From contig ONJM01000003.1 of assembly GCA_900318145.1 (NCBI GenBank), forward strand, positions 96,512-160,511: a DNA stretch of 64,000 nt, in the 5' to 3' direction. Of the stretch, positions 33,778 to 43,068 are shown piece by piece. Both the position numbers and the translations under genes were made by a program. Position 1 is the stretch's first letter, and the number at the start of each line of letters is the position of its first letter. The stretch is from an uncultured Eubacteriales bacterium (GTDB taxonomy: Bacteria > Bacillota > Clostridia > Christensenellales > Aristaeellaceae). The notes under the pieces were generated by a model. It saw only the letters and a list, made by a program, of their open reading frames with translations. It did no database searches and was not told the origin of the DNA.

Positions 33778-33812
33778 CCGGAGCGGACGGCCCGGTTTGC
33801 TGTCCGCTCCGG
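33778..33812 (+). promoter_or_regulatory. Intercistronic stem-loop between btuF and btuC
   Basis: A perfect 11-base stem CCGGAGCGGAC / GTCCGCTCCGG with a 13-base loop, without a proper T run. It may stabilise the btuF message or partially attenuate the downstream genes. Confidence 0.6.
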
Positions 33813-33825
33813 CTTGCTTTGATTT

Positions 33826-34857
33826 ATGATGAATACCCGAAATAAGATTCTCCTTTTCTTTGCGCTGGCCGTTCTTTTTTTGGCGGTCCTGGCTTTGTGC
33901 GTCTGCCTTGGCAGCGTGCAGGTGCCGTTGCGGGAGTCCGTTTCCCTGCTGTGGCACGGAATGCTCGGGAACGCGCTGCCGGAGAGCGTAAACCGGTCCA
34001 TCGTGCTGTCCATTCGCGTGCCGCGCGTCCTCTGCGCGGCGCTGATGGGTGCCGCCCTGAGCCTGTGCGGCGCGGCGATGCAGGGACTGCTCAGGAATCC
34101 GCTGGCCGACGGCTCGACACTGGGCGTTTCTTCCGGAGCGGCGCTGGGCGCAGCCCTGTCCATTGCGCTGGGAATCACCATACCCGGGCTGCCGATTGCC
34201 GGCTCCGCGGTAATGGCGATGATCTTTGCCTTTGGCAGCCTTCTCGTGATTCTGGGACTTACCTGGGGTATTGACCGCAGCTTTGCGACGCACAATATCA
34301 TCCTGATCGGCGTAGTCTTTACCATGCTGATTTCAGCGATGCTGAGCATTCTTATCGCTTTTTCCGGGGAAAAGCTGCGTTCCATTACTTACTGGACAAT
34401 GGGCTCCCTCAGCGGCAAAAGCTATGAGCAGGCCGCGGTTCTCCTGGGCGGACTGATCCTTTTCGGCACGCCCCTGTTCATGCAGAGCCGGGAGCTGAAT
34501 GCCTTTGCCGTAGGAGAGGAAAACGCCGTACATATCGGCGTGCCGGTGCGGCGGGTCAAACTGACGGTTCTGATCTGTGCTTCCGCGCTGATCGGCATCT
34601 GTGTATCCATCGGGGGAAGCATCGCCTTTGTCGGTCTGATCATCCCGCATACGGTGCGTCTGGCGGCCGGGCCCAACCACAGCCGGCTGCTGCCGCTGTC
34701 GGCTTTTGCCGGGGCTGTTTTCCTGATGCTGGCGGATCTGGCGGCCCGGAGTATCCTGAGTCCGATAGAACTGCCCATCGGCGTCATCACTTCCCTGATC
34801 GGCGCGCTGGTTTTTATCGCAATCTTTTACCGGAGCCGGAAAGGAGGAGTGCGCTGA
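33826..34857 (+). CDS. btuC: Corrinoid ABC transporter permease (BtuC/FecCD family)
   Basis: A 343-residue permease with about ten TM segments and FecCD signatures: RVPRVLCAALMGAALSLCGAAMQGLLRNPLADGSTLGVSSGAALGAAL near residues 60-110 and GGSIAFVGLIIPHTVRLAAGPNHSRLLP near 260-290. It overlaps btuD by one base (TGATG). Its own SD is poor, so translation may depend on coupling; ATGs at 33826 and 33829 are both possible. Confidence 0.92.
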   Translation: MMNTRNKILLFFALAVLFLAVLALCVCLGSVQVPLRESVSLLWHGMLGNALPESVNRSIVLSIRVPRVLCAALMGAALSLCGAAMQGLLRNPLADGSTLGVSSGAALGAALSIALGITIPGLPIAGSAVMAMIFAFGSLLVILGLTWGIDRSFATHNIILIGVVFTMLISAMLSILIAFSGEKLRSITYWTMGSLSGKSYEQAAVLLGGLILFGTPLFMQSRELNAFAVGEENAVHIGVPVRRVKLTVLICASALIGICVSIGGSIAFVGLIIPHTVRLAAGPNHSRLLPLSAFAGAVFLMLADLAARSILSPIELPIGVITSLIGALVFIAIFYRSRKGGVR

Positions 34858-35615
34858 TGCTGAAAGCAGAGCACCTTTCAGTCCGCTACGGAGAGAAGCC
34901 TGTCCTGCGGGATCTGTCCCTGCATCTGAACGAAGGCGAATGGTGGGTTGTCGTAGGTCCGAACGGTGCCGGGAAATCCACCCTGGCCGGCGCGCTGGGC
35001 AAAACGGTGCCCTATACAGGCAGAATCACCCTGGAAGGCCGGGATATCCGGGAGATTCCGGCGCGGGAATACGCCAGGAAAGCAGGGATCCTGAGCCAGA
35101 CACATACCGCGGTCTACGGGTTTACCGTGGAAGAAGTAGTCAGCCTCGGCCGCTATGCCAGGACGGCCGGTTTCCTGCGCAAAAGCGATACCGGCGGGGC
35201 GGAGGAGATCGATACGGCGCTGGCGCTGACCGGACTGACCGATATGCGCGGACGAAATATGCTGACGCTTTCAGGCGGTGAAACACAGCGTGTTTTTCTG
35301 GCCCAGGTATTCGCCCAGAATCCGCGGGTGCTGATTCTGGATGAGCCGGCAAACCACCTGGACCTGAAATACCAGCAGCATATTTTTTCACTGATCCGGG
35401 AATGGCTGAAAGCGCCGGGGCGCGCGGTCCTGTCCGTTGTGCATGACCTGAGCCTTGCCGGAAAATACGGGACGCACGCGATTCTGATGGATCACGGGGA
35501 AAGCGTTTCACAGGGCATCATCGGCGAAGTGATGACCCCGGAAAACCTGCGGCGAGTGTACGGTATGGATGTATACGCATGGATGCGGGAAATGCTGTCA
35601 CAATGGAAGGAATAA
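34857..35615 (+). CDS. btuD: Corrinoid ABC transporter ATP-binding protein (BtuD/FepC-like)
   Basis: A 252-residue ATPase: Walker A GPNGAGKST near residue 39, Q-loop LSQTHTAVYGFTVEEVVSLGRY, signature LSGGETQRVFLAQVFAQ, Walker B VLILDEPANHLD, H-loop VVHDLS. Third gene of the riboswitch-controlled operon, SD AAGGAGGAG within the end of btuC. No cobalamin salvage genes follow. Confidence 0.92.
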   Translation: MLKAEHLSVRYGEKPVLRDLSLHLNEGEWWVVVGPNGAGKSTLAGALGKTVPYTGRITLEGRDIREIPAREYARKAGILSQTHTAVYGFTVEEVVSLGRYARTAGFLRKSDTGGAEEIDTALALTGLTDMRGRNMLTLSGGETQRVFLAQVFAQNPRVLILDEPANHLDLKYQQHIFSLIREWLKAPGRAVLSVVHDLSLAGKYGTHAILMDHGESVSQGIIGEVMTPENLRRVYGMDVYAWMREMLSQWKE

Positions 35616-35715
35616 ACAGATTCTGAAGGAACAACCCTAACCCTGCCCGCAGGGCGCCGGTAAGGCACAGGTTCCGGCCGGCGCTGCGATCATGACTGAC
35701 AGAGGAAGGATGAAG

Positions 35716-36528
35716 ATGATGGGCGGTAAACGGCCAGGAAACATTGATCAGGTGCCGGCTTCGATCGCTGCAGTTCTCGGCAGCCGGACGGGGAAAACAG
35801 ACGGTCTTGGAAAATCCGGGGCGCAGGTATTGCTTTTTGATGATTATGTGCTGAAAATCCGGCCCGCGGATGACTGGGATACAGCAGACGTGCGGATTCT
35901 GCAGTGGCTTGAAGGAAAAGCTCCTGCTCCGCGGGTGGCCGCCCATGAGGTGCTGAACGGACAGGACTGGCTGCTGATGACGCGCGTTCAGGGAAAAGAA
36001 CTGTGCAAACCCGATGTGATGAACAATCCCGCACTTCTGCTGGACTGCATGGCTGAAGCGCTGCATATACTGTGGTCAATTCCCGTGGGGGACTGCCCGT
36101 TTGAAAGGACGGTGGCGGACAACCTTTCTCACGCGGAGGCCGGAATCCTGGCCGGGCATTTCGATTCTTCCGGCTGCGAGCCGGAAACGTTCGGCCCGGG
36201 AGGGTTTGAAAATCCGAAGGCGCTGCTGGACTGGCTGAAAAGTCACCTGCCGCAGCAGGACCGCGTGGTGACACACGGCGATTTTTGCCTGCCGAACCTC
36301 TTCACGGACGGGACGCGGTTTACGGGATTTATTGATGTGGGCAATGTCGGGGCCGGGGACCGCTGGACGGATCTGGCCCTGGGCTGGCGGAGCCTGAAGC
36401 ACAACAGCGACGGGCACTACGGAAAAACCTATCCGAATATTGATCCGGATGATTTGTTCCGGGCGTCCGGGGTTCCGAAAGATGAAGAGAAACTCCGTTA
36501 CTATATTCTGCTTGATGAACTGAACTGA
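35716..36528 (+). CDS. APH(3')-like aminoglycoside phosphotransferase family protein
   Basis: A ~270-residue protein-kinase-like phosphotransferase: LGKSGAQVLLFDDYVLKIRP (ATP-binding Lys), VVTHGDFCLPNLF (catalytic HGD...N), GFIDVGNVGAGDRWTDLALGWRSL (metal-binding Asp). The sequence order matches APH(3')-type enzymes closely. Whether it phosphorylates aminoglycosides or another hydroxyl compound cannot be read. The frame is open to 35692; GAGGAAGG supports a start at 35716 or 35719. Confidence 0.85.
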   Translation: MMGGKRPGNIDQVPASIAAVLGSRTGKTDGLGKSGAQVLLFDDYVLKIRPADDWDTADVRILQWLEGKAPAPRVAAHEVLNGQDWLLMTRVQGKELCKPDVMNNPALLLDCMAEALHILWSIPVGDCPFERTVADNLSHAEAGILAGHFDSSGCEPETFGPGGFENPKALLDWLKSHLPQQDRVVTHGDFCLPNLFTDGTRFTGFIDVGNVGAGDRWTDLALGWRSLKHNSDGHYGKTYPNIDPDDLFRASGVPKDEEKLRYYILLDELN

Positions 36529-36585
36529 GGGCGGAGAACGGCGGTCCGGTCAGCGCGGGGCTCTGTAAACCTGACGAAAATTAAC

Positions 36586-36614
36586 CTGAAAAATGCCCGA
36601 ATATATGCTATGAT
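36586..36614 (+). promoter_or_regulatory. Possible promoter of the flavodoxin gene
   Basis: CTGAAA (36586-36591) and TATGAT (36609-36614) with a 17-base spacer; the -35 is weak. Confidence 0.4.
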
Positions 36615-36722
36615 AATAATTGGGAGTTGATCAGGTTTTTTGGTTTCTTCAGAATGCGGCATACCGGCTGAAACGGGGCAAAATGCTGACAGCCGGACCT
36701 ATGAAAGAGGAGCGTGAATGAA

Positions 36723-37151
36723 ATGAAAATCGCGGTCAGATATTACACAAAGACGGGCAACACAAAACGGCTGGCCGAGGCAATTGCGAAAGCGGTCGGC
36801 GCGGAGGCGCTTCCGATCAGCACGCCGGTTACGGAGCCGGTCGATATTCTTTTCCTGGGGAATTCGTACTATGCTTTCACAATTGATCCGGAGGTGCGGC
36901 AGTTTGTTGCGTCACTGGAACGGGAAAAGGTCGGGAAGATTGTCAATTTCGGATCGGCGGCAATGATGAATTCCACCTACAAAAAAGTCAAGGCAGTCGC
37001 GGACAAGGCAGGCATCCCGATGGACGAGCGGGAGTTCCACTGCAAAGGACAGTTTAAGGGTGTGCATAAAGGAAAGCCCGACGAATCCGACCTGAAAGCG
37101 GCGGCCGAGTTTGCCCTGAAGATTGTCGGACAGCGCCGGGACCGCTCATGA
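36723..37151 (+). CDS. Flavodoxin family protein
   Basis: A 142-residue flavodoxin: MKIAVRYYTKTGNTKRLAEAIAKAVGAEA, where YTKTGNTKRLA is the FMN phosphate loop, then LFLGNSYYAFTIDPEVRQFV and IVNFGSAAMMNS. It carries single electrons between redox partners. The start at 36723 is chosen over GTG at 36714 since GAGGAG lies too near the latter. It sits 25 bases upstream of an Fe-S aldo/keto reductase and may supply it with electrons (inference). Confidence 0.85.
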   Translation: MKIAVRYYTKTGNTKRLAEAIAKAVGAEALPISTPVTEPVDILFLGNSYYAFTIDPEVRQFVASLEREKVGKIVNFGSAAMMNSTYKKVKAVADKAGIPMDEREFHCKGQFKGVHKGKPDESDLKAAAEFALKIVGQRRDRS

Positions 37152-37176
37152 AGCAAAACGACACGGAGGAAGCAGC

Positions 37177-38328
37177 ATGAAATACAGGAATCTGGGAAAG
37201 ACCGGCCTGCGGGTCAGTGAAATCGGTTTCGGCGGCGAATGGCTGGAGCGCCATGAAGAGAGCGAATCCATCGCGCTGCTGAAATATGCCCGCAGCAGAG
37301 GGATCAATATTGTTGACTGCTGGATGCCGGACCCGAAATCCCGGGATATCATCGGACAGGCCATTGAAGAAGACCGTGCCGGATGGATTGTGCAGGGACA
37401 TATCGGCTCCACGTGGCAGGACGGTCAATATGTCCGCACCAGGGATCCTGAGAAGTGCCGCATCGCTTTTGAAGATCTGCTGACGCGGCTGAGAACGGAT
37501 TATATTGATCTGGGTATGATCCATTATGTGGACCGGGAAAGCGACTGGGAAACGGTTTCAAACCCGGGGCCCTACCTGGACTATGTCATGGAACTGAAGG
37601 AACAGGGGATAATCCGGCATATCGGATTATCCACACACAATCCGGTCATTGCCATCAGGGCAGCGGAAAGCGGACTGGCGGAGATGATTCTTTTCAGCGT
37701 GAATCCGGCTTTTGACCTGATGCCGCCGACGGACAATATTGATAACTATTTTGCGGATACCTACGCGGAAGGCCTGAACGGCATTGATCCTGTCCGGATC
37801 AGAATGTATAAAATCTGCGAGCAGCGGCATGTCGGCATCACCTGCATGAAACCCTTCGCCGGCGGGCGCCTGTTTGACGCGAAGCGCTCTCCCTTCGGAA
37901 CTGCCCTGACGCCGGTTCAGTGCATCCATTACGCGCTGACCAGGCCGGCGGTGGCGTCTGTTCTGTGCGGTTATGACACAACGGGTCAGGTCGACGCTGC
38001 CACAGCCTATGAAACAGCCGCGGACAGCGAAAAGGATTATGCCAGCGTACTGGCGAACGCGCCGAAGCATACTTTCTCCGGAGGAGAATGCACCTACTGC
38101 GGCCACTGCAGGCCCTGCCCCGCGGATATCGATATCGCCATGGTGAATAAACTGTATGACCTGGCGGTTATGCAGCCGGAGGTTCCGGCATCCCTGAAAC
38201 AGCACTATCTTTCCCTGGAACATCACGCGGAAGAATGCGTCGGCTGCCGGGGCTGTGAAAGCCGCTGCCCGTTCGGGGTCCGGGTGGCGGACAGAATGAC
38301 AAGAACAGCGGAACTGTTCGGGAAATGA
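37177..38328 (+). CDS. Aldo/keto reductase with C-terminal ferredoxin-type Fe-S domain
   Basis: A 383-residue protein: AKR barrel from MKYRNLGKTGLRVSEIGFGGEWL, with IDLGMIHYVD and GLSTHNPVIAIRAAESG, and a C-terminal domain with CTYCGHCRPCPADIDI near 315 and CVGCRGCESRCPFGV near 360, suited to two [4Fe-4S] clusters. This Fe-S AKR type is common in clostridia; physiological substrate unknown. SD GGAGGA before the ATG at 37177. Probably cotranscribed with the flavodoxin. Confidence 0.88.
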   Translation: MKYRNLGKTGLRVSEIGFGGEWLERHEESESIALLKYARSRGINIVDCWMPDPKSRDIIGQAIEEDRAGWIVQGHIGSTWQDGQYVRTRDPEKCRIAFEDLLTRLRTDYIDLGMIHYVDRESDWETVSNPGPYLDYVMELKEQGIIRHIGLSTHNPVIAIRAAESGLAEMILFSVNPAFDLMPPTDNIDNYFADTYAEGLNGIDPVRIRMYKICEQRHVGITCMKPFAGGRLFDAKRSPFGTALTPVQCIHYALTRPAVASVLCGYDTTGQVDAATAYETAADSEKDYASVLANAPKHTFSGGECTYCGHCRPCPADIDIAMVNKLYDLAVMQPEVPASLKQHYLSLEHHAEECVGCRGCESRCPFGVRVADRMTRTAELFGK

Positions 38329-38401
38329 TCCGCCGCGCCGGATTTGCCTTTTTCAGACGCGCGGCGTCGCGGTAAATCCGGGATGGACGGGGTGATGCTT
38401 T

Positions 38402-39127
38402 ATGATAGGACTTGGAACAATTATCAACAGCGCGGCGATTGCCGCAGGAGGACTGGTCGGGCATTTTACCGGCAAACTGTTCCGTCAGGATCAGCAGGAC
38501 GCGGTTAGCAAAGCGTGCGGTATAAGCGTCCTGTTTATTGCGATCGCGGGAGCGATGCAGGGAATGCTGCGCGCAGACAAGGGAGAGATCCTCAGCGGGA
38601 AATCCATGCTGGTTGTGCTCTGCCTCGCGCTGGGCACGATCATTGGCGAGCTCATCGGAATTGAGAAGGGGTTTGAACGCTTCGGCGAATGGCTGAAAGT
38701 AAAATCCGGCAACAGCGGTGACAGGCAGTTTGTGAATGCGTTTGTCACAGCTTCGCTGACAGTGTGCATAGGAGCGATGGCGATTGTCGGCGCGATACAG
38801 GACGGGATTTCAGGAGATTATTCCACGCTTGCCGTAAAAGCGGTTCTGGACTTTATCATCGTTGCCGTAATGACTTCCTCGCTCGGGAAGGGATGCATGT
38901 TTTCAGCGATTCCTGTTTTCATCTTCGAAGGAGCGATCACGGTGCTGGCCCGGCTGATATCCCCGGTCATGACAGAGACCGCCGTCGCGTATCTTTCGCT
39001 GATCGGTTCTGTCCTGATTTTCTGTGTCGGCGTGAATCTTGTGTGGGGAAAGAAAGTGCGTGTGGCAAATATGCTTCCGGCAGTCCTGTTCGCAGTACTG
39101 GCCGCCTATCTCCCCTGGACGTTCTGA
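38402..39127 (+). CDS. DUF554 family membrane protein
   Basis: A 241-residue protein with about seven TM segments and the DUF554 pattern: MIGLGTIINSAAIAAGGLVGHFTGKLF, then GISVLFIAIAGAMQGML, GTIIGELIGIEKGFERFGEWLK and FVTASLTVCIGAMAIVGAIQDGISGDYS. Predicted transporter-like membrane protein of unknown substrate. Separate from its neighbours; the following gene is convergent. Confidence 0.88.
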   Translation: MIGLGTIINSAAIAAGGLVGHFTGKLFRQDQQDAVSKACGISVLFIAIAGAMQGMLRADKGEILSGKSMLVVLCLALGTIIGELIGIEKGFERFGEWLKVKSGNSGDRQFVNAFVTASLTVCIGAMAIVGAIQDGISGDYSTLAVKAVLDFIIVAVMTSSLGKGCMFSAIPVFIFEGAITVLARLISPVMTETAVAYLSLIGSVLIFCVGVNLVWGKKVRVANMLPAVLFAVLAAYLPWTF

Positions 39128-39237
39128 AATAATCCCGTCTGAATGGTGTCCGGCTTCCGGATTATTCATGAAGGACAGTCCGACCGGAGCGCTCTGTTTT
39201 CATCAGTGTTTCCGGAATACTTTTCCCTCCGGAAAGG

Positions 39238-39819
39238 TCAGGAATCCTGCCGGGGAAGAAAGTCCCCGATACCGCCGAGCATTTTTCCGATGCTGTGATA
39301 TCTGCCGGAATAGACTACAGGATCCAGCACTGTCAGATCAACGTCAAAAGTGTCGCGGCACACAAGCCGTTCATCCATCTGAATATTCCGGATGCGGCAG
39401 AAAAAAGTTGTGGAGTCGCCGGTTTCCAGTGCCTTTTCCACTTCGCATTCATATACCCATCTGCTTGCATCCAGAACCGGTATATCCAGAACTTCACCGC
39501 GGCTTACGCCACAGGAAATGCCGTCCTTTTTTCCGTCCCTGGCATGGCGTGAACCAAAGTAATCCATCAGGGGAAGCATATCCGTGCTGACCAGATTCGC
39601 GCTGAATATGCCTGTCCGTATGACATTCTGCTTTGTCATTTTGGACCCGGACATGCTGATAACCAGCAGATAACCGTCGCCTTCCTCATGTGTGACGCTG
39701 ACCCATGTGATCGGGGCAAAATTCGCGGTGCCGTCTTCATTGCGGGTTCCGATGAGAAAAGAAGGCTGTACGCACATTGAATAAACCGGGTCAACGGATC
39801 TCCTTTTTATTTTCTCCAT
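39238..39819 (-). CDS. Flavin reductase-like (FMN-binding split barrel) protein
   Basis: A 193-residue FMN-binding split-barrel protein: VQPSFLIGTRNEDGTANFAPITWVSVTHEEGDGYLLVISMSGSKMTKQNVIRTGIFSANLVS, typical of flavin reductase/flavoredoxin-like proteins, then a beta-rich C-terminal half. SD GGAGGAAC precedes the ATG at 39819, so the longer frame to 39918 is rejected. Likely an NAD(P)H:flavin or flavin-linked electron carrier in the anaerobic redox pool. Confidence 0.82.
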   Translation of the reverse strand: MEKIKRRSVDPVYSMCVQPSFLIGTRNEDGTANFAPITWVSVTHEEGDGYLLVISMSGSKMTKQNVIRTGIFSANLVSTDMLPLMDYFGSRHARDGKKDGISCGVSRGEVLDIPVLDASRWVYECEVEKALETGDSTTFFCRIRNIQMDERLVCRDTFDVDLTVLDPVVYSGRYHSIGKMLGGIGDFLPRQDS

Positions 39820-39881
39820 ACCTGTTCCTCCGCAGTTTCTCTGATCATGGGCACCAACTCCGGTGACGAATCTTCCGGATG

Positions 39882-40376
39882 TCAGCTTTTTACATATCTG
39901 ATCTCCTGCTTGTTCCACCGCTTAAATATCTTTTCTTTCCCGTCGGGATGGTAGCTGTGCTTTTCGTAAAAACGCCGTCCCGCTTTGTTTTCTTCCAGAA
40001 CCCAGATCACAGATTCCGGACAGTTTTTCCCCCGGCCTTTCTCTTCAAAGAACCGCAGCAATTCGGAACCGATGCCCGTTCCTGCATAATCAGGATCAAC
40101 ATAAAGAAAATGCAGCTCAAAGGCTTCTTTTTTATCATTGTCTTCACACAGGCCGATCCCCATCATTCCCTTAATGATTCCTGTACCGGAATCTTCGTAT
40201 ACGTATATTCCGAATCGCTTTTCAGTGATCCAGCGTGTATAAACCGGAACGCGTTTCCCGGCGGACAAATCTTCCAGACATTCATCCGAAAGAATATTCC
40301 GATAAGCGTTTCGGCTGCTGTTTACCTCGATCTCCGCAATTCTGGCCGTATCCTTCAATGCTGCCTCACGAATCAT
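39882..40376 (-). CDS. GNAT N-acetyltransferase
   Basis: A 164-residue acetyltransferase: REAALKDTARIAEIEVNSSRNAYRNILSDECL, LHFLYVDPDYAGTGIGSELLRFFEEKGRG (acetyl-CoA loop near 100-115), WVLEENKAGRRFYEKHSYHPDGKEK. GTG at 40388 is an alternative start. The 296 bases between it and the next gene (40377-40672) show no gene; they may hold two divergent promoters, but none is clear. Confidence 0.85.
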   Translation of the reverse strand: MIREAALKDTARIAEIEVNSSRNAYRNILSDECLEDLSAGKRVPVYTRWITEKRFGIYVYEDSGTGIIKGMMGIGLCEDNDKKEAFELHFLYVDPDYAGTGIGSELLRFFEEKGRGKNCPESVIWVLEENKAGRRFYEKHSYHPDGKEKIFKRWNKQEIRYVKS

Positions 40377-40672
40377 TTTCGGTTTCACCCCGCGCTGAAA
40401 TACTTATGTGATCAGTCAGTACGGCTGCTTCGGAATATAATCCGGCGAGCCCTTGCTGCCTCAATCATAGCATACAATCCGGCTTTTGGGCAGTACCATT
40501 TACCGTTGCCGTTCACCGGCGAAAGAATTCCGCGGCGCTGCCGCATAAACAGCCGTCCGTTCATGGAAACGCGGAACGGATCCTGCGGATTCCCCGCACA
40601 GGATTCACTGTGACCGGCATCGAACTATAATGCAGCTGCTACTTTTATTCCATTCCATGGAGGTTTCCGGCA

Positions 40673-41212
40673 ATGAATGCTCTGATCATCAACTGCAGTC
40701 CGGTCCGAAACGGTGCGACAGCGGAAATTGTGAGGATTGTTTCGGAACAGCTGTGTTCCAGGTACGAAACAAAGGCCGTATGCATCGACGATTATCATTT
40801 TGCCTTCTGTACAGGCTGCAGAAGCTGTCACCGGACTGCTGAATGCGTTCAGAATGATGACGCGGGCGTTCTGATGGATGAACTGAGCCGGGCGGATATC
40901 ATTGTTTCGGTTTCCCCCTCCTACTGGGCGGACGTTCCCGGACAGTTCAAGGCCTTCATTGACAGATGCACACCGTGGTGCAATACCCATGAGCCGCATA
41001 AAACAATTCCTTCCGGCAAAAAAGGATATGCCATCGCACTGCGCACAGGTCCCGGAATGAAAGAATGCGAGAGAATCATCGGCAGTATTGAGCATTTTTA
41101 CGGTCATCTGGAAATTGAATGCTGCGGCCATCTCGGACTGTGCTCTGTCGAATACAGGGATGCCGTTAAGGACAGGACGGATGAGATCAAAGCATTCTGC
41201 AGGCTTATCTGA
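40673..41212 (+). CDS. NAD(P)H-dependent FMN reductase/iron-sulfur flavoprotein-like
   Basis: A 179-residue flavodoxin-fold protein: MNALIINCSPVRNGATAEIVRIVSEQL (FMN phosphate loop), a Cys-rich loop FCTGCRSCHRTAEC near residues 43-56, then SRADIIVSVSPSYWADVPGQFKAFIDRC and KKGYAIALRTGPG. The Cys spacing is as in multimeric flavodoxin/Fe-S flavoprotein relatives and could be redox-active. Weak SD. The tandem GNAT gene follows. Confidence 0.83.
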   Translation: MNALIINCSPVRNGATAEIVRIVSEQLCSRYETKAVCIDDYHFAFCTGCRSCHRTAECVQNDDAGVLMDELSRADIIVSVSPSYWADVPGQFKAFIDRCTPWCNTHEPHKTIPSGKKGYAIALRTGPGMKECERIIGSIEHFYGHLEIECCGHLGLCSVEYRDAVKDRTDEIKAFCRLI

Positions 41213-41266
41213 TGTTTACTGAAACTGTATATTTCTGAACGGCAAAAGAGCTTTGGCGAGGTGCGG

Positions 41267-42262
41267 ATGATGGAATTTTTCCCTGTGGACGATCTGAGGA
41301 ATGACGCAGTCTGCCTGCGGCTTGACAGCACACGTGAAGAACAGCCGGAGAAACGCTGGCTTCCGGCGTATTATTTCAGTATCTGCCTGCCGGACGGAAC
41401 AAAGATCGGAAACTGCGATCTTCGGATCGGACATAACGATAAAACATACATCGGCGGGAACATCGGATACGGTATTTATCCGCCGTACCGCGGGCATCAT
41501 TATGCCGCTGAAGCCTGTATGCTGCTGTTCCGGCAGGCCCGGAAGCATCATCTGGATTACCTCATTATCACCTGCGATCCCGGCAACAGGGCTTCCGCCA
41601 GAACCTGCGAGCTGGCAGGCGGACAGTATCTGGAAACGGTGCCGGTTCCGGAGGATAATGAGATGTATGCCGAAGGAAAACGGCAGGTTATGGTCTGGCG
41701 GTTCGGCCTTGCGGCGCCTGCCGTGCTGGAAGGGGAGCATATCCGTCTGCGCAGGGCAAAACCCGCAGACTGGAAATCCATGCTGGAAAATGTATGGGGA
41801 AATGAGGCGGTATACCGCTGGATGCTGTTTCCGCCTGCCCTGACGGAGGAAGCCGCCCGGGAGCGGTGTGCCAGAAGCATAGCTTATCAGCAGGCTCATC
41901 CGGCCTGGTTTGTCGCGCTGAAATCCACGGATGAAGCGATCGGCCTGTGCGCAATCAGGGACGATGGAGAGCGTCACTACGAAGAGGCCGGAATCTGCGT
42001 CGGTACAAAATACCAGGGCCTGGGCTACGGAAAGGAGATCGTTTCCCTTCTGCTGAAGCTTGTGTTTCTGGATCTGGGGGCGAAGGACGTCCGTTACGGT
42101 TACTTCCGGGAAAATGAGAAATCAAAAAAACTGGCGGAACACTTTGGCTTTCGGTATGATGGGACATATGAGCTGACACGGCCCTGGGACGGCGCGGTAA
42201 AAACGATTGATACCAGCCTTTTGACCCGTGAACAGTACATGAAGCAGGGTGAAAAAGGCTGA
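41267..42262 (+). CDS. Tandem GNAT protein (two acetyltransferase domains)
   Basis: A ~331-residue protein built from two GNAT domains. First, residues ~10-145: DGTKIGNCDLRIGHN, YGIYPPYRGHHYAAEACMLLFRQA, DPGNRASARTCELAGGQYL. Second, residues ~155-315: EGEHIRLRRAKPADWKSML, CVGTKYQGLGYGKEIVSLLLKLVF, RENEKSKKLAEHFGFRYDGTYEL. Both acetyl-CoA loops look intact (PYRGHHY and KYQGLGYG), so both halves may be active. ATG 41267 or 41270 follows GCGAGGTG. Substrates unknown. Confidence 0.85.
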   Translation: MMEFFPVDDLRNDAVCLRLDSTREEQPEKRWLPAYYFSICLPDGTKIGNCDLRIGHNDKTYIGGNIGYGIYPPYRGHHYAAEACMLLFRQARKHHLDYLIITCDPGNRASARTCELAGGQYLETVPVPEDNEMYAEGKRQVMVWRFGLAAPAVLEGEHIRLRRAKPADWKSMLENVWGNEAVYRWMLFPPALTEEAARERCARSIAYQQAHPAWFVALKSTDEAIGLCAIRDDGERHYEEAGICVGTKYQGLGYGKEIVSLLLKLVFLDLGAKDVRYGYFRENEKSKKLAEHFGFRYDGTYELTRPWDGAVKTIDTSLLTREQYMKQGEKG

Positions 42263-42434
42263 ACGGGCGGGGATTGCCATGGCTGAAACCGGATTACCGG
42301 TCTCAAAGCCCTGAGCCGGGATCATTCCGCGAATGCTTTCTCTATTATCCCGGGTCTGTTTACAGTAAGGTTTTGCGCATTGGAACAAGACAAATAAGTT
42401 CCTGTTTTTCCGCATACCTGTGATGGAATAACGC

Positions 42435-42475
42435 TTGACAGAAAAGGGAACTCCAAATATAATAACAGATGTTAT
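42435..42475 (+). promoter_or_regulatory. tetR promoter with inverted-repeat operator
   Basis: Perfect promoter TTGACA (42435-42440), 17 bases, TATAAT (42458-42463). The inverted repeat ATAACA-GA-TGTTAT (42462-42475) overlaps the end of the -10 box and the start site, suiting autorepression by the adjacent TetR protein. Confidence 0.82.
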
Positions 42476-42495
42476 AGAATATCGGAGGGGCAATC

Positions 42496-43068
42496 ATGCC
42501 AAGGAAACCGGCGACAACAAAGGAAGCCATGATAGAAGGCGCATTCCGGCTGATCCGGGACAGGGGACATGAGTTTCTGACCGCAAGGAATCTTGCCGCC
42601 TTCCTCGGCTGTTCCACACAGCCTGTCATGTATCAGTTTCCCAATCTCAATATGCTCAGGGAACTGGTTTACCGGAAGGCGGATGCATATCACAGCGAAT
42701 ACATCCTTTCGGACGGGGATCTGATCGGGATCGGACTGCGGTATATCCGATTTGCGGAAGAGGAACCGCGGCTGTTCCGGTTTCTCTTTCAGTCCGGACA
42801 CTTTTCCGGGTTCAGCCTGGAAGAGCTGATCCGGGCACCGGAGACCGCCGGCATACTTGCTGCGGTAAGCCAGGCGGGGGAATTGCCGGCAGAAAGCGCC
42901 GCCGCTTTTTTTGAGCCTTTGTTTGCGACCGTACACGGGTATGCCAGCCTGATCGCAAACAACGCGATGGAATATGATCCGGAAGCGATCCGAAAAGCTT
43001 TGATCACGATCGCTGAGGGGATGGAAAGAGGATGGAATCAAAATGACGAAACTGTACAGGAAAAATGA
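42496..43068 (+). CDS. TetR-family transcriptional regulator
   Basis: A 190-residue regulator: N-terminal HTH (TKEAMIEGAFRLIRDRGHEFLTARNLAAFLGCSTQPVMYQFPNLNMLRELVYRKADAY) within residues 1-60, then an all-helical ligand domain. SD GGAGGGG precedes the ATG. It overlaps the CPBP protease gene by 26 bases, so the two are coupled; the protease is the likely regulated partner. Ligand unknown. Confidence 0.9.
   Translation: MPRKPATTKEAMIEGAFRLIRDRGHEFLTARNLAAFLGCSTQPVMYQFPNLNMLRELVYRKADAYHSEYILSDGDLIGIGLRYIRFAEEEPRLFRFLFQSGHFSGFSLEELIRAPETAGILAAVSQAGELPAESAAAFFEPLFATVHGYASLIANNAMEYDPEAIRKALITIAEGMERGWNQNDETVQEK

Noticed and set aside
39219-39238. Hairpin ACTTTTCC/GGAAAGGT between convergent genes as a terminator
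   Set aside because: Only eight pairs with a wobble and no T run on either strand.
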